From the NCBI GenBank assembly GCA_024232295.1, contig JAAEPT010000128.1, positions 62,001 through 126,000 on the forward strand: 64,000 nt of DNA, given 5' to 3'. The notes under the pieces were generated by a model. That model did not search any database. It was not told the origin of the DNA and saw only the letters and a list, made by a program, of their open reading frames with translations. The stretch is from Cytophagales bacterium (lineage in GTDB: Bacteria > Bacteroidota > Bacteroidia > Cytophagales > JAAEPT01). A program made the translations under genes and the position numbers. The stretch's first letter is position 1; each line of letters starts with the position of its first letter. Shown here piece after piece: positions 8,835 through 17,593 of this stretch.

Positions 8835-9596
8835 ATGGCTACGGAATTTAACAAGAGTACTCTCCAGCATTTATTTGAGAAATATTCTATTGACGACCTT
8901 AAAAAGATAATTGAAGAAACAGGTGTATATGCCGAGATGATTCTTCAGTACTCTTTTGAGGACTTTGTAGAGTTGAGTACAAAAGTAAAACCCTATACTG
9001 CTGTTCTAAAAGAAAAAATGGATGATGATGATGGAGTAGATGTTACTGTCAAAAAACAAGTAGCTTCAGACCTTAATCAAGTAATTGTTGAACTTCAATA
9101 TCATGATATTATTCGTCAAAAGTTAGAACATATCCAGTTTTCTTATGAAGCAAGTATGAAAGAAGCTAAGGATATCAAAGACTTAGGGGAAGTAAATGAT
9201 ACAGATTACTTATACATTGTTTCTGAAAACGCTCAATTGACAATACATCAATTCGAACTCATTGAAGAAGAGTATAAAGAGGCTTGTACATACATACAAT
9301 CTGTTCTTAAAACAATAGAAAATAACAAAGGACTTTCTGAACTGTTAGACTTTTCAATAAAAAATTCTTTCAATAATGTGGAACCTTTATCGAAAGCTAT
9401 CGAAAGCTTAAGTAAGCCTTTGCAAGATATAGTAAATACAGCACAGCTGAGTACTGATTATTTTGACGAAGTAACTCTTGAAAAGTTAAAGAGAATTTAC
9501 AGTCAATATACAATGCAAAGTGAACGTGGAATTTTTGACAAATTGTTTTATGGACAAGATGTCGTTGAAGAAGAAGAAGATATAGAACTTTTCTAA
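8835..9596 (+). CDS. CheZ-like protein, candidate CheY-P phosphatase
   Basis: A 253-residue acidic, helical protein; I chose ATG 8835 over the TTG at 8820. Residues 85-100 (VELQYHDIIRQKLEHI) contain D91-x3-Q95. E. coli CheZ uses D143 and Q147, with the same spacing in a long helix, to dephosphorylate CheY-P. The C-terminus, after an acidic run, is EEEEDIELF; CheZ likewise ends in an acidic-hydrophobic peptide (DDLLDSLGF) that docks on CheY. Overall similarity to CheZ is otherwise not evident by eye. It sits two genes upstream of cheY in the same operon, and no cheC or cheX is visible in the window. The phosphatase role is an inference from motif plus context. Confidence 0.75.
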   Translation: MATEFNKSTLQHLFEKYSIDDLKKIIEETGVYAEMILQYSFEDFVELSTKVKPYTAVLKEKMDDDDGVDVTVKKQVASDLNQVIVELQYHDIIRQKLEHIQFSYEASMKEAKDIKDLGEVNDTDYLYIVSENAQLTIHQFELIEEEYKEACTYIQSVLKTIENNKGLSELLDFSIKNSFNNVEPLSKAIESLSKPLQDIVNTAQLSTDYFDEVTLEKLKRIYSQYTMQSERGIFDKLFYGQDVVEEEEDIELF

Positions 9597-9604
9597 ATAA
9601 AAAA

Positions 9605-9910
9605 ATGACTGACTTTCAATACATAAAACTTAACAAAAAAGATAATGAACTACATGTTTCACTGAAAGGAGAGTATGTGTTAAGCCAAATCAAAGAGGTT
9701 TATGAAGAGTTTTTAAGTCTTGTAGAAAGTACAGAACAGAAAATTTTTATTTCGCTTAGGGATTTGCAATCATTAGATCTTACAGGAATACAATTACTAG
9801 TTAGTTTCAAAAAAACGATGCTAGAAAAAAATAAGGAGATAATAGTAGATGATAACTACCCTAAAGAAGTTAAAGAGTTATTATTAGTTGCTGGTTATTC
9901 CAACATATAG
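9605..9910 (+). CDS. STAS-domain protein (anti-anti-sigma-like)
   Basis: A 101-residue protein made of a single STAS domain, like SpoIIAA-type antagonists that act by binding a partner according to phosphorylation state. The signature loop reads LQSLDLTGIQLL, with T60 where SpoIIAA has its phosphorylatable Ser, so regulation by phosphorylation is possible but not shown. It starts 8 bases after the CheZ-like gene and is followed by cheY. The only GHKL-ATPase proteins encoded nearby are CheA and the kinase-like protein at 16172, which could in principle be partners. No sigma-factor gene is close, so a chemotaxis role is more likely than partner switching on sigma. Confidence 0.85.
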   Translation: MTDFQYIKLNKKDNELHVSLKGEYVLSQIKEVYEEFLSLVESTEQKIFISLRDLQSLDLTGIQLLVSFKKTMLEKNKEIIVDDNYPKEVKELLLVAGYSNI

Positions 9911-9950
9911 TTATTAAAAATCTTAGTCACAGAAAAATAGATATTCAAAG

Positions 9951-10316
9951 ATGGAAAAAACAATTTTAATTGCTGATGATTCTGAAAGTATCAGAGAAGT
10001 CGTAAAAGCTACCTTAGAAAATGCAGGTTATGGCGTTATTGTAGCAGTAGATGGAGCTGATGCCTTAGAAAAATTAGATGGAACTAAAATTGATTTGGTA
10101 ATTACTGACTTAAACATGCCAAATAAAGATGGTATTCAGTTAATTCGTGATGCAAGGGGTTTGGACGACTATAAATTCACACCAATTCTTTTGTTGACAA
10201 CTGAATCTCAGGCTGAGAAAAAACAAGAAGCAAAAACTGCTGGAGCAACTGGTTGGATTGTTAAACCATTTGTCCAAGATAAGTTATTGGCTGTTATCAA
10301 AAAGGTATTAAGGTAA
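9951..10316 (+). CDS. cheY: CheY-like single-domain response regulator
   Basis: A 121-residue receiver domain with every key residue: acidic pocket D9/D10, phospho-acceptor D53 (TDLNMPNKDG), T83 (LLLTTES) and K105 (VKPF). It has no output domain, as expected for CheY, which carries the signal from CheA to a motility machine. It lies 26 bases upstream of cheA. In E. coli the partner is the flagellar switch; none is visible here, so the target is probably a gliding or pilus apparatus. Confidence 0.93.
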   Translation: MEKTILIADDSESIREVVKATLENAGYGVIVAVDGADALEKLDGTKIDLVITDLNMPNKDGIQLIRDARGLDDYKFTPILLLTTESQAEKKQEAKTAGATGWIVKPFVQDKLLAVIKKVLR

Positions 10317-10342
10317 TTAATCAATTAAATTTTTAGTGTGTA

Positions 10343-12502
10343 ATGGATAGTTTTCAGGCCAGTTTTATAAATGAAGCAACTGAGTTATTGGTTGACCTAG
10401 AAGCTGCCTTATTGGATTTGGAAAATGACACTACCAATAAGCAGTTGATTGGTGAAATTTTTAGAGTAATGCATACGCTGAAAGGTACAGCAAGTATGTT
10501 TGGCTTTGAAAATATCGGTGAAATTACGCACCACTTAGAAAATATTTATGATCAAATTCGTTCAGATAAATTAGAAATTAGTACACCAATTTTTGATGTA
10601 ACACTAACGTCTTTAGATCATATTCGCTACTTGTTAGAAAACCCTAATTTCGATGGAGATGAGGGGATAAAAAGACATAAAAAGTTATTAGTAGAAATCA
10701 TTTCTATTGTTGAGGGAGATACAGGAAATAACATCAAAGAATCAATAGACTCTGAGGAAGCAATCGAGGATGTTGACTTTGGTTTATTTGATGATGATGA
10801 TGATGAAGAGGAAAATGATGGTACAATTTCTTATTTGGTCTATATTGAACCTATAAAAGAAATATTTTCAAATGGAACAAACCCTCTATTCTTAATTGAA
10901 GACCTTCATAACTTAGGAAATAGTAAGGCTGTCCCATTGGTAAATAAGATACCTACACTTCAAAACCTAGACCCTGAATCTTGTTATTCTTCATGGAAAG
11001 TAATTTTATCTACAAAAGAAAGTGTGGATGAAATTATGGATGTTTTCATCTTTGTAGAAGATGAGTGTGAAGTCAAACTTGATAAAATCATTGAAAAAGA
11101 TATTTTACAAGAAGACTTCATTGAAGCAATTGGTCAACTAAACATTGATGAAATTGATGTTGCCACAATTTTAGATACTTGGGAACGAACTAAATCAGAC
11201 GAAAAAAAGGAAAGTGCTCCTGTTGAAAATGTTGATTTTGGTTTATTTACTAAAGAAAGTGTAGAAAATAAAGAGCCAAATTCCAGGCCAAGAAAAGAAA
11301 ATTCTACACCTCCAAAAGGAACTCCTAAACAGGTTACAAAACCAACTTCATCTATTAGGGTATCATCTGATAAGCTGGATGAGTTAATGAACTTAGTCAG
11401 TCAGTTAGTAACAACACAAGCTAGTTTACAACTGTATGCATCTGAGAGCCAAGAAGGAGAACTAGAAACAATATCTGAAAGTATAGAAAAAATATCTAGG
11501 CAATTGCGAGATACTACTTTTAGTATGTGTTTGGTTCCTATAGAAACACTATATACTCGTTTCACAAGACTTGTTCGTGATATATCAAATGACCTTGGTA
11601 AAAAGATTTTATTTAGAACTGAAGGGGGAAGTACTGAGCTTGATAAAACAATCATAGAACAACTAACAGATCCTCTGCTTCATATTCTTAGAAATAGTTT
11701 GGATCATGGGATTGAATCAGAAGAAAAAAGAATTGCAGCAGGAAAACCTGCACAGGGGACGATTACTGTAAATGCTTATTATTCTGGAACCTATGTAAAT
11801 GTTGGCATTTCTGATGACGGAGGAGGAATAGATCCTGAAAAAATTAGAGATAAAGCAATCAGCAAAGGGGTTATCTCACCAGATAAGCAATTGACAAAAA
11901 AAGAAACTTTAGAGTTAATTTTTGCAGCAGGATTTTCAACCGCAGAACAAGTTACAGGTGTTTCTGGTAGAGGGGTTGGAATGGATGTAGTCAAGAAAAA
12001 TATAAATGATCTTAGAGGAGAAATTATTATTGACTCTAATGTAGGTGAAGGAACAACAATGACCTTAAAACTTCCTCTAACATTATCAATTATTGATGGT
12101 CTACTAGTGAAAATTGATAATATTTTTTATGTAATACCTCTAGCTGTGATTAAGAAATGTTATGAGGTGGCAAATAAGGAACTATCAAATCAATACAATA
12201 ATCTTATCATTATTGAAGAGGATCAAATTCCTTTTTGTAATCTAAGAAATCAATTTAAAGTAAATACTAATGCTCCTGAGTTTCAACAGTTAATTGTTGT
12301 AAAAAATGAAAGTTCATTAGTTGGTTTAGTAGTAGACGAAATAGTAGGAGAATATCAAGCTGTTCTGAAACCTTTAGGAAAGTATTATAAACAACAAGAT
12401 ATTTTCTCTGGATCTACAATATTAGGAGATGGTACTGTGGCTTTAGTATTAGATACTCATAGAATCATCAATCAAAATCAAAACAATACCCTTTTATCAT
12501 AA
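10343..12502 (+). CDS. cheA: CheA, chemotaxis histidine kinase
   Basis: A 719-residue kinase. The P1 Hpt domain (1-125) has H44 in MHTLKGTASMFGF. A P2-like domain spans about 161-258, P3 dimerization about 337-400 (SSIRVSSDKLDELMNLVSQL), the P4 ATPase about 400-585 (HILRNSLDHGIE, DDGGGI, GRGVGMDVV) and the P5 CheW-like domain from about 585 to the end. The linkers on both sides of P2 carry the same hexapeptide VDFGLF (144-149 and 297-302), the first followed by a long Asp/Glu run. All catalytic elements look intact. It autophosphorylates under receptor control and passes phosphate to CheY and CheB. The cheW coding region starts 12 bases later. Confidence 0.96.
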   Translation: MDSFQASFINEATELLVDLEAALLDLENDTTNKQLIGEIFRVMHTLKGTASMFGFENIGEITHHLENIYDQIRSDKLEISTPIFDVTLTSLDHIRYLLENPNFDGDEGIKRHKKLLVEIISIVEGDTGNNIKESIDSEEAIEDVDFGLFDDDDDEEENDGTISYLVYIEPIKEIFSNGTNPLFLIEDLHNLGNSKAVPLVNKIPTLQNLDPESCYSSWKVILSTKESVDEIMDVFIFVEDECEVKLDKIIEKDILQEDFIEAIGQLNIDEIDVATILDTWERTKSDEKKESAPVENVDFGLFTKESVENKEPNSRPRKENSTPPKGTPKQVTKPTSSIRVSSDKLDELMNLVSQLVTTQASLQLYASESQEGELETISESIEKISRQLRDTTFSMCLVPIETLYTRFTRLVRDISNDLGKKILFRTEGGSTELDKTIIEQLTDPLLHILRNSLDHGIESEEKRIAAGKPAQGTITVNAYYSGTYVNVGISDDGGGIDPEKIRDKAISKGVISPDKQLTKKETLELIFAAGFSTAEQVTGVSGRGVGMDVVKKNINDLRGEIIIDSNVGEGTTMTLKLPLTLSIIDGLLVKIDNIFYVIPLAVIKKCYEVANKELSNQYNNLIIIEEDQIPFCNLRNQFKVNTNAPEFQQLIVVKNESSLVGLVVDEIVGEYQAVLKPLGKYYKQQDIFSGSTILGDGTVALVLDTHRIINQNQNNTLLS

Positions 12503-12514
12503 AAAGTGAATACT

Positions 12515-13009
12515 ATGAATGAGGAAAATACATTAGATAATATAAATTCATACCTTACCTTTTTATTAGATGAGGAACTCTTCTCTGTGAATGTAGGAAA
12601 GGTAATTGAAATTTTGGAGGTACCAAAATTAACTAAAGTACCTCAAGCTCCCTCATATATGGCTGGTGTTATGAACCTAAGAGGAAATGTATTACCAGTA
12701 ATTGATACAAAAATAAAATTTGGACTTGGAGAGACAGACATACAACAGAAAACTTGTATTGTAGTCATGGATATTTCAATTGAAGGTGAATCTGTATATG
12801 TTGGTGCACTTGTTGATAGTGTACTAGATGTACTTGAGTTATCTGGAGATAAATTACTCCCTCCTCCTACTGTTGGAATTAAATACAGACCCGAATTTAT
12901 TACAGGAATAGGAAAAGATGGAGATGACTTCATCATGATTTTAAATATTGATAAGGTTTTTTCTACAGATGAACTAAGTATCTTAAAAGATTCTAGTCAA
13001 ACACTTTAA
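12515..13009 (+). CDS. cheW: CheW coupling protein
   Basis: A 164-residue CheW domain that couples receptors to CheA at the inner membrane. The family signature SYMAGVMNLRGNVLPVIDT lies near residues 49-67. ATG 12515 is preferred; GTG 12506 would add three residues. It starts 12 bases after cheA, and the YfiR-like gene follows after 12 bases, so translation is probably coupled. Confidence 0.93.
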   Translation: MNEENTLDNINSYLTFLLDEELFSVNVGKVIEILEVPKLTKVPQAPSYMAGVMNLRGNVLPVIDTKIKFGLGETDIQQKTCIVVMDISIEGESVYVGALVDSVLDVLELSGDKLLPPPTVGIKYRPEFITGIGKDGDDFIMILNIDKVFSTDELSILKDSSQTL

Positions 13010-13021
13010 CCTATTAGTATT

Positions 13022-13525
13022 ATGAAAAATTTCATCTTATCTTTTATTTTACTGTCTACTGTTTTAACTGCACAAGCTAATTTCTCAAAAGTACAAGCAG
13101 GTTTAATGTATCACTTCACAAAATACGTTGAATGGCCTGCTGATATGAGAAAAGGTGATTTTGTAATTGGTGTGATCGGTGGTGGAGATATTGTAGCTCC
13201 ATTACAACAATTAGCAAAAGCAAAAAAAGCAGGAACACAAAAAATCGTAATAAAGGTCTTTAATTCAATGGCAGATGTAAAAAAATGTAACATTTTATAC
13301 TTGCCAAAAGATCAAAGTAGTAAATTCAATGCAGCTAATGCTTTAGCCGCTAAAAACAACTCATTACTAATTACAGAAAATGCTGGATTAGGAAAAAAAG
13401 GTTCTTCTGTAAACTTTATTTTACAAGGAGGGAAACCAAAATTCGAAATTAATAAAGCATCTATCAAGAAAGCAGGCCTTAAAGTAAACGATAAATTAGT
13501 TGCTTTAGGGATTGTCGTAGGTTAG
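13022..13525 (+). CDS. YfiR/DUF4154 family secreted protein
   Basis: A 167-residue protein with a signal peptide (cleavage likely after LTAQA, residue 19) and the YfiR-family hallmark [10 protein letters not shown] just after it. In Pseudomonas, YfiR is a periplasmic inhibitor of the diguanylate cyclase YfiN; no cyclase is encoded nearby. Here the gene lies between cheW and the receptor gene, so a periplasmic role with the receptor or the GAF/PAS sensor is plausible. Many Bacteroidota encode DUF4154 proteins next to sensor proteins, as I recall. The mature protein is Lys-rich, and I see no conserved Cys pair. Confidence 0.85.
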   Translation: MKNFILSFILLSTVLTAQANFSKVQAGLMYHFTKYVEWPADMRKGDFVIGVIGGGDIVAPLQQLAKAKKAGTQKIVIKVFNSMADVKKCNILYLPKDQSSKFNAANALAAKNNSLLITENAGLGKKGSSVNFILQGGKPKFEINKASIKKAGLKVNDKLVALGIVVG

Positions 13526-13560
13526 CTGCATTTTTCACAACTAGAACACCAAAGAACCTC

Positions 13561-15321
13561 ATGATTAATAGTTTAAAAGCCAAATTGATGGCTAGCTTTT
13601 TTGCTCTAGCCCTTATTCTACTTGCTGGATCATTCATTAGCTACCTTCTTGTAGACCAATCAGAAGATAAGATCAAAGACTTATATGGTCAAAAGGATCC
13701 TATCGTTGCAAAAATGGATTCTCTGCATATACGCTTACAAGAATCAAAAGAGTATTCTGCTCTCTGGCCTCATGTTTCAAGTGATGAAATTTGGAAGTAT
13801 ACACTCAAAGAAAATGTTTCTAATAAAATTCCAAACTTACTAAAAGAAATCAAAAATGATATTAAAACATCTTGGTCTGAAGAAGATACTCTTAGAGGGT
13901 TATTAGATACTGTTGTAATTGTACAAGTTGAAGGGATATTAGAAAAGCAAGCAACACTAATGACTACTTTAGAGACACTAGATAATTATAATGATATGAT
14001 GGCTAGTTTTACTGCAGGTAGTCTTTCGGAAGAAATTATTGCAGAAACAGAGCATATCTTTCCGATTTTAGAAGAGATTATACAACTAAAGACTACTGAA
14101 AAAGCACAAGCTGATATTGTAGAAAATTTTGGAGCTATTACTCGTGTAACTATTATCGTTTTTGTTGTTGTTGTTCTTGTATTAGTTGCAGCATACTTCT
14201 ATGTTAGTCGTTCGATTATAAAACCAATTGATAAGGCTCATATCTTTATTGATGCAATGGTAGAAGGTGATCTAACAGCAAGTGTTGATACAGGCGATAA
14301 AAGCGAAATAGGCGAACTTATAAATAAAATTGCAGTCATGAAAGATAGACTAAAAGAGGTAATATCTTTGATTGCAAATTCTTCATCGCATATTGAAATT
14401 GCAAGTAACGAAGTAAAGGTTTCTGCTCAAGGTATGTCTGAAGGAGCTACAGAACAAGCAGCTTCAGCAGAAGAAGTGGCATCTTCTATGGAAGAAATGT
14501 CTGCTAATATCCAACAAAACACTGATAATGCACTGCAAACAGAAAAAATTGCATTAAAAGCTTCACAAGAAATTGAAGAAAGTAATAGTTCTGTAGAGCA
14601 AACGGTAGAATCTATGCAAACAATTGCTCAAAAAATTTCTATCATTGGTGAGATTGCAAGACAAACAAATTTATTAGCATTAAATGCAGCAGTAGAGGCA
14701 GCAAGAGCTGGTGATCACGGTAGAGGTTTTGCTGTAGTTGCCACAGAGGTTAGAAAACTTGCAGAACGCAGTCAAGAAGCTGCTGATGAAATTGATAAGG
14801 TTTCTACAGATAGTGTTGAAGTAGCACAAAAATCAGGTGCTTTATTACAACAAGTTGTTCCAAATATTCAACATACTTCAGAATTAGTACAAGAGATTAG
14901 CAGTGCAAGTAGAGAACAAAACTCTGGTGCTGATCAAGTTAATAATGCACTTCAATATTTAAATCAAATTATTCAACAAAATGCTGCTTCTTCTGAAGAA
15001 ATGGCTGCTAATGCTGATGCATTAAATAGTCAAGCACAGAAGCTAAAAGATGCAGTATCATTTTTTACAATAGATACAACTGTTAGTTTAGACAATAGAC
15101 CAATGGGAGGTCATGATACATTTGTCCCTCCTACCACTTCTATGACAGAAGAGATTTCCTCTAATCATCAAGAAGAGACAGTTGATTCTGCTCTTGATAG
15201 TATTATAGAACATGATACATCATCTTTCGAAGCTCCTCAAAATACATCACCTAGCTCAGAAGGCGGTGGTATTACGCTTAATATGGATGATGATTTAGAT
15301 GGAGAATACGAAAAGTTCTAG
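13561..15321 (+). CDS. Methyl-accepting chemotaxis receptor
   Basis: A 586-residue transmembrane receptor. TM1 lies near 10-31, a periplasmic helical ligand-binding region of about 160 residues follows, TM2 lies near 195-215, HAMP near 216-270 and the signalling helices near 280-510. The hairpin tip contains [20 protein letters not shown], the CheA/CheW contact region. An acidic, Ser/Thr-rich tail of about 70 residues ends in EYEKF, which fits the x-[HFYW]-x2-[HFYW] pattern of the CheR/CheB tethering pentapeptide (NWETF in E. coli receptors). The cheR gene starts 9 bases later. The ligand cannot be read from the sequence. Confidence 0.94.
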   Translation: MINSLKAKLMASFFALALILLAGSFISYLLVDQSEDKIKDLYGQKDPIVAKMDSLHIRLQESKEYSALWPHVSSDEIWKYTLKENVSNKIPNLLKEIKNDIKTSWSEEDTLRGLLDTVVIVQVEGILEKQATLMTTLETLDNYNDMMASFTAGSLSEEIIAETEHIFPILEEIIQLKTTEKAQADIVENFGAITRVTIIVFVVVVLVLVAAYFYVSRSIIKPIDKAHIFIDAMVEGDLTASVDTGDKSEIGELINKIAVMKDRLKEVISLIANSSSHIEIASNEVKVSAQGMSEGATEQAASAEEVASSMEEMSANIQQNTDNALQTEKIALKASQEIEESNSSVEQTVESMQTIAQKISIIGEIARQTNLLALNAAVEAARAGDHGRGFAVVATEVRKLAERSQEAADEIDKVSTDSVEVAQKSGALLQQVVPNIQHTSELVQEISSASREQNSGADQVNNALQYLNQIIQQNAASSEEMAANADALNSQAQKLKDAVSFFTIDTTVSLDNRPMGGHDTFVPPTTSMTEEISSNHQEETVDSALDSIIEHDTSSFEAPQNTSPSSEGGGITLNMDDDLDGEYEKF

Positions 15322-15330
15322 TGTAAAATT

Positions 15331-16167
15331 ATGAATGACTTTCCTGAACATTTTTTCGATACTCAAATGAGTCGAGAAAAATTTCTTAAACTGAGTAAGT
15401 TTATCTATGATAATTATGGAATAAAAATGCCTGATAACAAGCAAATAATGCTTGAAGGAAGGTTACACAAAAGATTAAAAGTAAATAATATTCCAACACT
15501 TGATGAGTATTGTGACTTTGTCTTTAGTGAAAAAGGACAACAAATAGAACTGATCCACATGATTGATGTGGTGACAACAAATAAAACAGATTTTTTTAGA
15601 GAACCACATCATTTTGATTTTCTAAAAAAGTACTTAGATACATATACTCCACCTTTACTAAAAATATGGAGTGCTGGTTGTTCTTCTGGTGAAGAACCTT
15701 ATACACTTAGTATGGTGCTTCAAGAATACAAGCAAACAAGACCACAGTTTGATTTCTCTATATTGGCAACAGACTTATCTACGAGAATTCTTAAACAGGC
15801 AATTACAGCTGTGTATTCAGAAAAAACAGTGGAAGTCATTCCTCTTGCTTTAAAACAAAAGTACTTGTTAAAGAGCAAGGATAGAAAAAATCCTACTGTA
15901 CGTATAAATAAGATACTGAGACAAAAGATTTCATTCCAAAGAATTAACTTCATGGATAAAGAATATGCTGTAGTTGGTGATTTTGATGTAGTATTTTGTA
16001 GAAATGTACTTATATATTTTGATAAACAAACACAAGAGAGTGTAATTAATAAGTTATGCTCTAAACTTAAACCTAATGGCTTTTTATTTTTAGGACATTC
16101 AGAATCTATTAGTGGTTTGAACGTTCCTTTAAAACAGTTAGAGCCTACTGTATACCAAAAAATATAG
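15331..16167 (+). CDS. cheR: CheR, chemotaxis receptor methyltransferase
   Basis: A 278-residue S-adenosylmethionine-dependent enzyme that methylates receptor glutamates. The N-terminal helical domain spans about 1-85 (LEGRLHKRLK), followed by the hallmark TTNKTDFFREPHHF (82-95) and the SAM-binding loop WSAGCSSGEEPY (113-124). DVVFCRNVLIYFD lies near 220. The receptor encoded just upstream ends in a pentapeptide of the type CheR binds. CheB, its opposing enzyme, is encoded separately at 618-1688. Confidence 0.95.
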   Translation: MNDFPEHFFDTQMSREKFLKLSKFIYDNYGIKMPDNKQIMLEGRLHKRLKVNNIPTLDEYCDFVFSEKGQQIELIHMIDVVTTNKTDFFREPHHFDFLKKYLDTYTPPLLKIWSAGCSSGEEPYTLSMVLQEYKQTRPQFDFSILATDLSTRILKQAITAVYSEKTVEVIPLALKQKYLLKSKDRKNPTVRINKILRQKISFQRINFMDKEYAVVGDFDVVFCRNVLIYFDKQTQESVINKLCSKLKPNGFLFLGHSESISGLNVPLKQLEPTVYQKI

Positions 16168-16171
16168 CTTT

Positions 16172-17074
16172 ATGAAACTTTCTGACCAAGAATTATTAGA
16201 TGAATTAAAAGCTCGTTTTGAAGCGAATAAGAAAGCATTAGAAGAACAGCAACAATTGATGACTCAACTTCAAATTGTAAATCATAAATTAGAGAAATCT
16301 GAAAAAGTAAAGAGTCAATTTTTATCAAACATCAAAAATGAAATAAATAATCCCTTAGCTTCTATCTTAGGATTATCTCGTAATATTTTTTCATTTCATA
16401 ATTTAAGTCCTGAGCGAATATCTTCTTCGGCTGAATTAATTTTTTCAGAAGCCTTCAATCTTGACTTTCAAATGAGTAATATTTTTATGGCAGCAGAGAT
16501 TGAAGCAGGAGAAGCTTTCCCTAATTTCATGCATGTTGACATTCATCAATTATTAACTCATGCTGTTGAAGGTTTTGCACACCTTACAAAAAAGAAAAAC
16601 ATACAAATTGAACTTATCAATGAAGATGGGGTTTCTACCAATGAAGAATTCATCTTTATTACAGATTCAGAAAAGCTTCATCGTATAATTATTAACCTAC
16701 TTAGCAATGCCATTGAATTTGGAGGAAATAATGGAAAAGTAGTTATTATTGTTGGAAAAGTAGATAATCAATTAAAAGTAGCTATTCAGGATTTTGGTGT
16801 AGGTATTCCTGAAGAACAACTTCCAATGATTTTTGATCGTTTTCGCCAATTAGACACTGGAACAACAAAAACTTATGGAGGGCATGGTTTGGGTCTATCT
16901 ATTGCAAAAGCATTAGTTGATATTTTAGAAGCAAAAATTGAAGTATCAAGTAAAATGAATGAAGGTAGTACATTCACTGTTTCTATTCCACAAGCAAGTG
17001 AAGAAAACATGATTTCGGATGATTTCTCTTCTGATGGTAATGAATTTTTCTTTGACGCAGATGAAACATTCTAA
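16172..17074 (+). CDS. Histidine kinase-like protein lacking the phospho-accepting His
   Basis: A 300-residue soluble protein starting 4 bases after cheR. A coiled coil (1-48) leads into an H-box that reads FLSNIKNEINNP: N56 stands where kinases have the phosphorylated His (usual form S-H-E-[LI]-R-x-P). The ATPase half looks complete: N-box NLLSNA (175-180), G1 DFGVG (207-211), FDRFRQLDTG, and G2 GGHGLGLS (236-243). It therefore may bind ATP but cannot be a normal autokinase. The tail is acidic and aromatic, ending FFFDADETF. Options are an ATP-dependent scaffold, a phosphatase toward CheY or CheB, or a kinase for the STAS protein; none is proven. Confidence 0.85.
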   Translation: MKLSDQELLDELKARFEANKKALEEQQQLMTQLQIVNHKLEKSEKVKSQFLSNIKNEINNPLASILGLSRNIFSFHNLSPERISSSAELIFSEAFNLDFQMSNIFMAAEIEAGEAFPNFMHVDIHQLLTHAVEGFAHLTKKKNIQIELINEDGVSTNEEFIFITDSEKLHRIIINLLSNAIEFGGNNGKVVIIVGKVDNQLKVAIQDFGVGIPEEQLPMIFDRFRQLDTGTTKTYGGHGLGLSIAKALVDILEAKIEVSSKMNEGSTFTVSIPQASEENMISDDFSSDGNEFFFDADETF

Positions 17075-17110
17075 CCATAATATTGATTTTAATAGCCAGA
17101 TTAATTCACT

Positions 17111-17593
17111 ATGGGAAATATTAAACGCTCAGAAAACTACCAAACACACTACTTATACCCTTCTGCATTATTTGCAGACCCAGCACCACACCAAGTGACA
17201 ACTATTCTGGGTACTTGTGTAGCTGTATGTTTATGGGATCCTATTAATAAAATTGGGGGAATTAATCATTATATGCTTCCTTTTTGGAATGGAGAAGGAT
17301 TAGCATCTCCAAAATATGGAAATATTGCAATAGAGAAATTAGTACAGAAAATGATGTCAATGGGAAGTTCACCAGATTATCTCCAAGCAAAAGTATTTGG
17401 AGGAAAAGGTGGTAGTGGTGGACAATCATCCAGTGTATATCAAATTGGAGAAAGAAACATTACTGTTGCCCAAGAAATGCTTAAAGAATATGGTATTCCT
17501 ATTGTAAGCAGTAGTACTGGTGGAGAATTTGGTAGAAAATTATTATTCTTTACAGATACAGGAGAAGTTTTAATGAAATTTTTGAAATCATAA
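17111..17593 (+). CDS. cheD: CheD, receptor glutamine deamidase
   Basis: A 160-residue protein. The catalytic Cys is C36 in TTILGTCVAVCL, the His is H53 in GGINHYMLP, and T30 lies six residues before the Cys as in Thermotoga CheD. It converts receptor Gln to Glu so that CheR can methylate them, and in some species it also works with CheC; no cheC is visible. It is the last gene of the operon. Its 3' end overlaps the convergent MATE gene by 6 bases, with no hairpin between them. Confidence 0.93.
   Translation: MGNIKRSENYQTHYLYPSALFADPAPHQVTTILGTCVAVCLWDPINKIGGINHYMLPFWNGEGLASPKYGNIAIEKLVQKMMSMGSSPDYLQAKVFGGKGGSGGQSSSVYQIGERNITVAQEMLKEYGIPIVSSSTGGEFGRKLLFFTDTGEVLMKFLKS

Noticed and set aside
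10790-10825. GAT/GAA-rich tract in cheA as a possible DNA repeat
   Set aside because: It encodes a plain Asp/Glu run in the linker before the P2-like domain; no unit repetition beyond codon usage.
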